Assembly (NCBI GenBank): GCA_947507875.1
Contig: CANNQP010000023.1
Location: 1 to 64,000 of the forward strand
Direction: 5' to 3'
Origin: Verrucomicrobiaceae bacterium
GTDB taxonomy: Bacteria > Verrucomicrobiota > Verrucomicrobiia > Verrucomicrobiales > Verrucomicrobiaceae
Length of the DNA stretch: 64,000 nucleotides
The translations under genes were made by a program, and so were the position numbers. The notes below the pieces were generated by a model that made no database searches, was not told the origin of the DNA, and saw nothing but the letters and a program-made list of their open reading frames with translations. Positions 57,601-64,000 of the stretch are shown here, piece by piece. The stretch's first letter is position 1; every line of letters starts with the position of its first letter.

Positions 57601-60600
57601 CACACTCTCGCGCGGCTCAACAATCTGGTCATTCAGCGCCGTCACCGTAATGGTTTGCCGCGTGTTCCAGTTCGCTGGAGTGAATGTCAAGCTTGCGGCT
57701 GAAACCGTAAGATCGGCTGTATTTGCTGAGGCGACATTGACTACGACATTCGAGGTGGGTGCTCGATTCAGGCAAACCAAGAACGTATCCGTAGTTCCTT
57801 CTGTGATGCGAGTCGAACCCCCGAACGGAAGCGTAATGTTTGTACCTGCATCGGTCTCACCTACCACAAGACCTGGCGTGTCGTTGTCCCAAATCGGAAT
57901 CATCAAGGTATCAACGGGGGGATTATTGTAGCGAACGTCTGTGCTACTTAAAATGAAACGCAGTGAGGTTAGGTTCGGATTTCCTTCATTAAGCGCATCA
58001 TCAACTGCCGTTACTGTCACGGTTTGATCCGTCGTGCCATTCGCATTGGTGAAAGTCAGTGTACTCGGACTAACAATGACCTGATTGCTGTCCGAAACAA
58101 TCGTGACATTCACATTAGAACTCGGAGCAACGGGCAACCGTACATTGAAACGATCGCCAGAATAAATCCATCCCGAAGCAATGGTTGTTGGTAAAGCAGT
58201 GCCACCTTCAGCAAGAGCCGTGTAGCCATCCAAATGAGTAATGGTTAGAGGCAAATTGTCATTATCAACCACCATCACTGATACAGGTGTGGTGCGCAAA
58301 CCATGGTAGGAACGATCGTTACTCTGCAAAGTATGATAGATCAAAGTCGTCAGATCACCTTCGACCGTGCTATCATTGAAGCCGCTTACCGTCACGGTTT
58401 GTGGCGTATTCCAGTTTAAAGGCGTGAAAGTCACACTTGAAACATTCGTCACCACCTGTCCAGTTGGCGGCACTGAGGTATTGAGAACAGGGGCAATGTT
58501 GACGGTGACATCCGAGCTAGGCCGAGATGCCAAGGATAAGGCGTAGGTATCCGTGCTATTGCCCTCATTCACCTCGGTTGAACCATCTGTCTCCGTCACC
58601 ACCAAACCGACGAGATCATTGTCTAAGATCGTCACGCTGATGGCCGAGTGGGTAAAGCTCCAATAGTTGTTGTAGTTGGAGTCTGCAGAGTTATCCGAAG
58701 TTGCCGAAGCTACAATGAACCCTCCTCCATGAGGCGGTGGGTCAATGGTCACAGCGGGTGCTGAGGTATGACCGCTTCCAGCACTGACCACCTGAATCCC
58801 CGAAATCGTGCCATCTGAAGCCACAAGAGCATAACCATTCACACCACTGCCACCACCTCCACCAATACTCACTCTTGGCTGTGAGGAGTAACCCGCCCCA
58901 GCTTGGGTGATAGAAAAACCAGTGACAACGCCGCCGCTGATCGTAGCCGTCGCCGTGGCCTGCAGCGGAATCACATTTTGCACCCAAGCGGAGCGAAGGC
59001 CTTGACGATCGGAATCATCCACAGCGCGCACCGTCACGGTCTGATTCGTGCCGAAATTGGCTGGGGTAAAGACCAGTGACGACGGCTCACAAACGACGGT
59101 GTTGGAGCCCAAGCTAACCGTGACATTCGTGGTGGGCGCCGTGCGCAAACGCACGGTAAATGTGTCAGTAATGGAGCCATCCTCTGAGACTCGGGTCTCC
59201 CCACCAGTATGAGTAAAAATAATGCGTTCATTAGCATCCGTAATCGGCACTCCTAATGTTTGAGCTTGTGCCGTTGTCAGAGTGTAACCTGTGCCAGAAG
59301 CTGAATGGGTGATACGGCCAATGTGAAGTGGATTCGCAGGATAACTACCTTCTGCGCTGCCTTCTGCGTTAGCTCTAACTGTCACCGTTTGGTCAGTGTT
59401 CCAATTCGTGCTATTGAAGGTTAGCGTCTGAGTCGTACTCGTGCCAGAAGCACCCAAATAAAGATTGTTGATGGACGTCCCTGGGGTTGCAGGAGCCGTT
59501 GCGGTGACCGTCACAGTGCCCGTAGGAGCACTCGCGAGACGAACACTGTAAGTGTCCGTTCCAGACACTTCGGAGACTGCAGTGCCACCAGACGTCTCAG
59601 TAATGACGAGTCCAATGCCGTTGTCGTTGTCTATTACATTAACAAGATGGGAAGCAGTCAATCCATTGAAATTAGCAGCTGTAGGTGCTGATGAGGTGAA
59701 CGTGAGGGTATCATTGGCCGAGCCAGCATTTTCAACCGTTGTATCGTTCACTGCAGTCACAGTAACAGCTTGGTCAGCGCTCCAATTGGCAGAAGTAAAT
59801 GTTAGGCTAGATGGGCGTACTGTTACCTGCCCCGCATTTGCAGCCACATTGACCGTGATCGTCGAACCTGAAGGCGGGGGCGCAGAAAGACGAATATTCA
59901 CCTGATCCTCGGCTCCAGCTTCGCGCACCCACGTCGAGAAGCTAGTAGCCGTGATCAACAGAGCCTCGTTTGGCTTTTCATCATCCAACACCGATAAGGG
60001 CTCCGGAGGCTGAACAATGCCATCATAACCTGTGGCTGCGCCACTCACATTGAACCTAAGCAGCCCATTGTTTAGGTTAGTGAGAACACTGTCATTGGCT
60101 GCCGTTACCGTGACGGTTTGGCCCGTGCTCCAGTTGCTGCTGTTAAACGTCAACGAGCTGGTTACCTGCCCATTGACACTGAAGAAGGCTGCGGCCGTCG
60201 CACTATTGTTACTCAGGGTAAAATCACTAATGCTCGCATCACTACCCGGCTGGGTGGTCGAACCTACCGGATTCGACCAAGCGTAATTGTACATGAAGTT
60301 GATTTTCGCGACATCGTTAGATTCAGTCGCAATCTGAAGTTCAGGAGCAAAGAGGCCATTTTCTGCCATAGCGCCAGGCTTCACGAAATCAGGCAAAAAC
60401 CAGTTAAAGACACTGGGAGCTCGTTGAGGCGATTGACCAATGTTTCCTGTCAGATCATTGAAACGGAAACGAAAAGGTCCTGGAGCCCATCCCGCAGGCA
60501 AAGATGGTGGATTCATATTCTGTGCAGAGAACTTGGTAAATTCTCCAGATGGATAGGCACCGGCCAATGGTGAATCCGTAGCACTGAATGGAGGAGGATT

Positions 60601-63600
60601 GTCTCGCAAAATCGAAACAGGTGCCCCTGAAAACGCACGGTAAGCACGCAGCAGGCCAGCGAGCGCCACGAGGGGTTCCTTAACCTTACCATGAGCAATG
60701 CTACTATCGGCCAGTTGTAGGCTACGCGCCTCATAATCGAGCAAGATCGCTTTGCACACCGCACCGAGATTCCCATTTGTTTCACGGTAGCGCTTCTGCA
60801 CGCGATAAATATAGCCTGAGGATGGATTGGAAGTAACGAGACGCTGAATGAGCCAACGCGAGATGTTGATAGGCGTGTTGGTGTGCCCTGGATTGGTCTG
60901 CGAGACCTGTCCAGGTTCAGGATACACCGCTGCCGACGGAATGCCGGCCAACGCATTGTGGGCTTCGTCCATATCGAGCTTTGCCGTATTGTGATAAATT
61001 ACGTCATTGCTAAAACCAGTAGCCGTTGGCAATCCACCACGCATCGGGATGTCATATTGACCGTGCTTACCGGCCAGAAGACGTTTCGAAACTCCTGCGA
61101 CAGGCAAATCGTCCGCGGGATTTACATATTGATTAAAGTCATGGTAAATCGTGGTACCGATACGGCCCATCAGCTTCATCGGCTCAAGCCAGGGGGTCTG
61201 CCAAAAATTATGCCCGTCATCTCTACCAAACCACTGACTGTTGGCGGATGCCCCATTTTCTAAAACATTCCCCCCGACGCGCTGACCTGACTGGTGGTTC
61301 CAAGTCAAAGTTGTGCCATTCCATTGCGATACATATGCAATAGAAAGGCGTTTGCCATGTGACCACCCTGTCATCACTCTCGCGAGTTCGGTGATATCAT
61401 TTTGGTCATACGTCGCAATCGGTAAACCCATGCTATCTAAGACCAAGGATCCATCAGGATGACGCAACACGAGACCAATCGAAAACAACTGCATGATCTC
61501 ACGAGCATAATTTTCATCAGGACTAACCCAAACGCCAGGGCTAGCTTCATAAACAGATCGATTCGCAATGTGGGACAAATAAACTCCCATCATCGGACTG
61601 TAGCTCACTTGCTCCAGAAGATTCCGATATTTACCAAACGCACCCGCCGCCAGCATATCCCAATAATTAGAACATCCATAATGCCGGGTGGAAATTGTCT
61701 CATCTGCCTCTGAGATAACCAAAATCTCACTTAAAGCCAAAGCCATCCGCTGTCTGAGTTGATCGCGTGATTGCAAAATCATGGTCCACCATTCACGACG
61801 TCGATTAGGACCATTTTGAGGGTAATTGTTGCCTGGTCGATTGGTGTCCGCCGTCTGACTGATGGTGGGAACTCCGTTGGCATCATAGGTCACATTGTAT
61901 GCCACCCCGTTGAATTGAGGATCACTTACGAAAGTGATGGGTTTGTTGCCCCGCAGTGCAAACTCTTCATTATCGGCAGCCATCACGAGAGTCGTGAAGT
62001 TCACCGATGGCGTGATTGTTGGATTGATTTGCTCATCCATCCAATCCTCCAAGCCCTGAAGATAAGCGGCGGACACCGCTTGTGGCGTTGGACCAGCTCC
62101 CAAGGCGGTGATGCGTGCATCCACTTTGGCTCGGATTTCTTGATAAAGCGGCGTAGTTCCACCGAACGTGGCCTGGGTCATGAAGCGCCAGATGTCACGC
62201 TCAATCTGCTCATTCATCGCCGTCTGCCATGCGTTTGAGCCAAGATTAGGCGCGGTGAGTGTCGGGCTGTTTGAATCAAAGGTCGTGGAGCCTGTAGCCT
62301 TCACGAATTTACCAATGATTTCTTTATCAGGGAAATTCGCAGAAGTGACTGCGCACCAGATATGACCATCTTTGAGAGCATTCAAAAAGCCCTGATCCGT
62401 TGAGATCAAACCTGGTTTAAAAACGATATTGTATGGATGACCGGAGACTTGCCCTAAAGGTAAAGCTGGCGCGAGATCATTTTCAGTGCCGTAGCGGATG
62501 TAGGCCGTGTTTTGCAGGGAAGACAAATTACTAAAATTCAGCGAGATTGAAGCTGCTGTATTATCCCCATTCACCAAGGCAGTGGCATAACCACTGGCAG
62601 TGGAGGTTATCCCGGCTTCACGGCCAAGAAAGGCAACATAGAGCTGTTGATTTGCAGGAAGAGTTGGATTGGCATCGCCGATTTCCACAACAGCACTTGG
62701 GCCAGATGCGTTCGTGATGCCTGGAATCGTAGCGGTGATGGTGGCAAACTCGGGCACCTCTTCCGCAGCGTCCTGAATAGGAGTTACCTGCACCTCAAAC
62801 GGTGTCCCAGGCACCCCCTGTCCTGCTGGAATCGAAACTGTGCTAGGCAAAGCATAATCAGCTCCTGCTGTACCAGGGGCCACTGCATCAGCTTTCTGTG
62901 CGGATGGAGCGCCAGCCCCCCCGCGCAATACGATGCCATTCAAAGGCATGCGCGGCACGCTGTGCCCGACTGGAGGCCACGTGCGGACCAAACCCAAACG
63001 TGCAGGAACAGCCGTTGGGCTAGACACTGTCTTATCTGCACGCTCGTAACCTGAATCCTGCACCGCCGTCATTTGCAAAGATAACATCGAGTGCACCACA
63101 TCTCCGTAATTGTAACCGACTCCGGTGTTTTCTGCGACAGCAGGACTTGATCCCAATTGTCCTTCAGCCCAGTCTGGCACACCATCACCATCGCTATCTA
63201 CATCTTCTACCCGGATTTGGTAAAATTTGCGATTAGGCCCTGAAGGCCTGGGTGTGGTTAAGGTCGATGTCACTACCGTCGCGATGAGCGAAGCACCTGA
63301 ACCAGAGGCATCAACAAATGGCCCGATGGGACTGTCCGCTTCCTGCAAGGTGTATTTTTTCCCAATTTCTGTCGGAATGGTAAAACTAACATTACTGCCA
63401 AGCACCTGACTGCTGGACAGAGCTAAGCGTTTTTTAGCATCTTTCGGATCGGTTCCCGCTGCACTTTCTTGGTAATTCGTCATCCCGTCCTGATCGGCAT
63501 CCACATCAGGATCCATGTTCCATGCATTGAAGCGAGATTGCCAGACATCGCACATGCCTTTGCCTGGGCGATTGAACTGAACATCATCTGAATTTCCCTG

Positions 63601-63711
63601 TCCAGGTCCTGTGCTGTAAAAGTCCAAAGGCGGCACGTCTGCGGTTGCTTCGGTCAAAAAGAGGCCGAGGACACAAGACGATGTTACAAACAAGCAATAT
63701 GCTGAGTTCAT
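54604..63711 (-). CDS. giant secreted DUF1800 protein with Calx-beta-like repeat array
   Basis: ATG 63711 gives 3035 residues with a signal peptide (MNSAYCLFVTSSCVLGLFLT). In order: calcium-binding repeats (DPDVDADQDGMTNYQES, DSDGDGVPDWAEGQLGS); a first Calx-beta-like part (near 62680-62960); a CHRD-like domain (near 62310-62660); and the main part of DUF1800 (nt 62190 to about 60290), with RQRMALALSEILVISE, GKYRNLLEQVSYSPMMGVYL, DENYAREIMQLFSIGL and FNWFLPDFVKPGAMA. About 11 full and two partial repeats follow. The DUF1800 C-terminus resumes at nt 55120 (ALIDKLDIWFCGGGLKARN, RARWAAYLMSTVMPGFVQH). It is probably a surface protein; the function is unknown. The DUF1501 gene follows. Confidence 0.88.
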   Translation of the reverse strand: MNSAYCLFVTSSCVLGLFLTEATADVPPLDFYSTGPGQGNSDDVQFNRPGKGMCDVWQSRFNAWNMDPDVDADQDGMTNYQESAAGTDPKDAKKRLALSSSQVLGSNVSFTIPTEIGKKYTLQEADSPIGPFVDASGSGASLIATVVTSTLTTPRPSGPNRKFYQIRVEDVDSDGDGVPDWAEGQLGSSPAVAENTGVGYNYGDVVHSMLSLQMTAVQDSGYERADKTVSSPTAVPARLGLVRTWPPVGHSVPRMPLNGIVLRGGAGAPSAQKADAVAPGTAGADYALPSTVSIPAGQGVPGTPFEVQVTPIQDAAEEVPEFATITATIPGITNASGPSAVVEIGDANPTLPANQQLYVAFLGREAGITSTASGYATALVNGDNTAASISLNFSNLSSLQNTAYIRYGTENDLAPALPLGQVSGHPYNIVFKPGLISTDQGFLNALKDGHIWCAVTSANFPDKEIIGKFVKATGSTTFDSNSPTLTAPNLGSNAWQTAMNEQIERDIWRFMTQATFGGTTPLYQEIRAKVDARITALGAGPTPQAVSAAYLQGLEDWMDEQINPTITPSVNFTTLVMAADNEEFALRGNKPITFVSDPQFNGVAYNVTYDANGVPTISQTADTNRPGNNYPQNGPNRRREWWTMILQSRDQLRQRMALALSEILVISEADETISTRHYGCSNYWDMLAAGAFGKYRNLLEQVSYSPMMGVYLSHIANRSVYEASPGVWVSPDENYAREIMQLFSIGLVLRHPDGSLVLDSMGLPIATYDQNDITELARVMTGWSHGKRLSIAYVSQWNGTTLTWNHQSGQRVGGNVLENGASANSQWFGRDDGHNFWQTPWLEPMKLMGRIGTTIYHDFNQYVNPADDLPVAGVSKRLLAGKHGQYDIPMRGGLPTATGFSNDVIYHNTAKLDMDEAHNALAGIPSAAVYPEPGQVSQTNPGHTNTPINISRWLIQRLVTSNPSSGYIYRVQKRYRETNGNLGAVCKAILLDYEARSLQLADSSIAHGKVKEPLVALAGLLRAYRAFSGAPVSILRDNPPPFSATDSPLAGAYPSGEFTKFSAQNMNPPSLPAGWAPGPFRFRFNDLTGNIGQSPQRAPSVFNWFLPDFVKPGAMAENGLFAPELQIATESNDVAKINFMYNYAWSNPVGSTTQPGSDASISDFTLSNNSATAAAFFSVNGQVTSSLTFNSSNWSTGQTVTVTAANDSVLTNLNNGLLRFNVSGAATGYDGIVQPPEPLSVLDDEKPNEALLITATSFSTWVREAGAEDQVNIRLSAPPPSGSTITVNVAANAGQVTVRPSSLTFTSANWSADQAVTVTAVNDTTVENAGSANDTLTFTSSAPTAANFNGLTASHLVNVIDNDNGIGLVITETSGGTAVSEVSGTDTYSVRLASAPTGTVTVTATAPATPGTSINNLYLGASGTSTTQTLTFNSTNWNTDQTVTVRANAEGSAEGSYPANPLHIGRITHSASGTGYTLTTAQAQTLGVPITDANERIIFTHTGGETRVSEDGSITDTFTVRLRTAPTTNVTVSLGSNTVVCEPSSLVFTPANFGTNQTVTVRAVDDSDRQGLRSAWVQNVIPLQATATATISGGVVTGFSITQAGAGYSSQPRVSIGGGGGSGVNGYALVASDGTISGIQVVSAGSGHTSAPAVTIDPPPHGGGFIVASATSDNSADSNYNNYWSFTHSAISVTILDNDLVGLVVTETDGSTEVNEGNSTDTYALSLASRPSSDVTVNIAPVLNTSVPPTGQVVTNVSSVTFTPLNWNTPQTVTVSGFNDSTVEGDLTTLIYHTLQSNDRSYHGLRTTPVSVMVVDNDNLPLTITHLDGYTALAEGGTALPTTIASGWIYSGDRFNVRLPVAPSSNVNVTIVSDSNQVIVSPSTLTFTNANGTTDQTVTVTAVDDALNEGNPNLTSLRFILSSTDVRYNNPPVDTLMIPIWDNDTPGLVVGETDAGTNITLPFGGSTRITEGTTDTFLVCLNRAPTSNVVVNVASANTADLTVSAASLTFTPANWNTRQTITVTALNDQIVEPRESVNVTLSVASGSSSEYLTAANQTVANWIVDNPRRNESLVIIQTGNTSFVAEGGKSDTVQFYLSARPEAPVTVSIDSNTQLTFDKTTFVFTSQNWNEPQSVAVSAVDDFSVEYNHSSNIQFRCNATPGGGLLLPGDARWTFVNPTSAVNIVDNDAAGVVIEESAGDTRTTEGNATTDTYTVRLSRVPNGNVVVTPVSASTSVGQTISPATLTFTPSNWNQPQTVTVTVVDDASLELYSTALLNQANIHTSNITHVITSASTDNGTHALSVTGASTMNGSRLVSCPSTVGLLAGMSISGTGIPAGATISSVDNHMQFTLSANATADGTGLSLTASTVGYSFVLTGGATTNASATVTVTSTAGLRTGLGITGTGILAGTTISAIPNATTLTLSQNANATASGLSFLAFPTAQTVTNFITDNDFRVIARHAGLETRVHEDGSVSDTYEVVLRNAPTAAVTVTPSVSGSTFAAQGLSISPATLSFGPADWSTPKLFTLSGVNNTTNDRFRTPDIIHTSSSTDSNYNITNTANIPSIRVQTVALDVPQIVLYESGSTTVLTEGGQTDDYFIGLSHAPTSAVTVTVQADAQTELAEVAPPGALTVYSNALTLTFTSNDWAIKRVLVRAVDDLVADSSPHVSTITHSSASSDSRYSALAVASIPCFITDNDYSGVRVIPSGGSTLLSEVGGTDQYLVRLTRAPSADVSISITPDAQTQVVSPAGGVLTFTNSNWNLPQSVVLTAVNDTAVEAAHTSTITHTSASSDASYQGIGVPLVTANITDNDGPQLVITHSGGSTVVTEGNSTDTFTIRLNQAPTGAGNVTVTLIPPLTILPVPPYAKQVGYYTSDLGGSNQNRERVVLDFAETIQLYRDTFYAHLSTVYGSGGIPPQPAEVDLQNAHWNATKALIDKLDIWFCGGGLKARNPVLIEPNLAAPVPLPGPNPRQVIMDCIYMHSGGNNNLSTTRYEPEVVFNPKNPPNTTFANEVRDRARWAAYLMSTVMPGFVQH
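56385..56815 (-). repeat. paired insert in one Calx-beta-like unit (GTGIPAGATIS type)
   Basis: Within the ninth unit, two related segments follow each other: VGLLAGMSISGTGIPAGATI with SSVDNHMQFTLSANAT, and AGLRTGLGITGTGILAGTTI with SAIPNATTLTLSQNAN. They form a tandem pair of an unrelated small beta motif that lengthens this unit by about 140 residues. Confidence 0.7.
58725..58965 (-). repeat. paired GAGYSSQPRVSI-type insert in another repeat unit
   Basis: Two short motifs face each other in the fourth unit: FSITQAGAGYSSQPRVSIGG and IQVVSAGSGHTSAPAVTIDP, separated by a Gly-rich stretch. This small glycine-tyrosine motif occurs singly or in pairs in large secreted proteins of related bacteria, as I recall; the structure is unknown to me. 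Confidence 0.65.
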
Positions 63712-63795
63712 AGTGGGAGTCGGCAATGAAGTTTCGTTTGAGCCGGTTGATAGGTGGCAGAAAAGCGGGTAACCGTTTTTATGACTAAAATCATT

Positions 63796-63825
63796 TTTCT
63801 ATCAAAAAAGGCAACGATACGTCAA
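63796..63825 (-). promoter_or_regulatory. candidate promoter of the giant DUF1800 operon
   Basis: On the minus strand TTGACG (63820-63825) and TAGAAA (63796-63801) are 18 bp apart, about 85 bp before the start codon. The surrounding 63712-64000 is A/T rich and holds no gene. A perfect dyad GCTAACG-7nt-CGTTAGC lies at 63910-63930 and could be an operator. Prediction by eye. Confidence 0.35.
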
Positions 63826-64000
63826 ACACGAAATCAAAAAAAGAATAACTCATCCTAATCAATTCCATTTTTGTTTCAGTTGAATTACAAATTGGAGAGA
63901 GACAACAAAGCTAACGCTTAATTCGTTAGCATATTAGCTTAATTTTAATTCTTAATGCCAAGAATGTTAACGGTTAGGTGTGAAGTTTCGAAACGCTCTG

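Larger units (their letters stand above)
55130..60245 (-). repeat. Calx-beta-like tandem repeat array inside the DUF1800 gene
   Basis: About 11 full units of 110-150 residues, plus a half unit at each end, follow the pattern GLVVTETDGSTEVNEGNSTD, then SLASRPSSDVTVNI, LTFTPLNWNTPQTVTVSGFN and a final VDND. Units have diverged and are not DNA copies of one another. The array enters in the middle of a unit and leaves in the middle of another. Confidence 0.8.

Noticed and set aside
55130..60245. Possible CRISPR or DNA satellite array suggested by periodicity
   Set aside because: The period is about 330-450 bp, units have diverged at DNA level and all lie in one protein frame; it is a protein repeat.

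Overview
The window looks like part of a chromosome of a Verrucomicrobiota bacterium (Prosthecobacter/Verrucomicrobium-like). This rests on gene families typical of the Planctomycetes-Verrucomicrobia group: two Tat-exported DUF1501 proteins, a giant DUF1800 protein with Calx-beta-like repeats, a ThuA/propeller/HEAT/cytochrome c fusion protein, a CehA/McbA-type PHP hydrolase, and general absence of Shine-Dalgarno sequences before clear ATG starts. No phylogenetic test was possible. No rRNA, tRNA, CRISPR array or intact insertion sequence was seen. | Layout. 1-137: start of a class I aldolase (minus strand, runs off the window). 345-2667: amino-acid-type ABC permease and ATPase plus a dienelactone hydrolase. 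2668-3054: relic of an IS3-type transposase gene. 3055-10613: a minus-strand, visibly A/T-richer exopolysaccharide block (PLDc_N protein, beta-barrel protein, Wza-like export lipoprotein, Wzc-like tyrosine autokinase, O-antigen ligase-like protein, methyltransferase). 10896-18209: a minus-strand housekeeping run (NAGPA-like protein, GT2, purL, TIM-barrel epimerase, prfA, prmC). 18341-26448: small His-rich lipoprotein, TatD hydrolase, the 1528-residue cytochrome fusion protein, NAD-dependent epimerase, transglutaminase, glutaredoxin. 26661-34506: a tight minus-strand run hemQ - thiG - ftsH - unknown - LysM protein - accA - xseA. 34725-40156: gap with promoter and terminator, a DUF1501 protein, a small membrane protein, a GyrA/ParC-type subunit. 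40244-45421: a type II secretion-like block (GspL-like, GspM-like, unknown exported protein, secretin GspD). 45775-49278: WaaG-like glycosyltransferase, LysR regulator with a dyad before it, small coiled-coil protein, class V aminotransferase. 49421-63711: PHP hydrolase, pseudopilin-like anchored protein, DUF1501 protein and a 3035-residue DUF1800 protein. | How the parts fit. The Wza/Wzc/ligase block is the export and polymerisation half of a surface polysaccharide pathway whose glycosyltransferases are elsewhere. The GspD/L/M block is the outer-membrane channel and inner-membrane platform of a secretion or pilus machine whose ATPase and pseudopilins are outside the window. The DUF1800-DUF1501 pair and the cytochrome fusion are secreted surface proteins that such machines could serve, but that link is inference. 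| The most unusual features are: a Calx-beta-like repeat array of about 1,700 residues that splits the DUF1800 domain of the giant protein; a 73-bp double-palindrome element sitting in frame inside the cytochrome gene; a foreign-looking segment in the HEAT region of the same gene; and a LysM protein whose L,D-transpeptidase-like fold has lost its catalytic motif.
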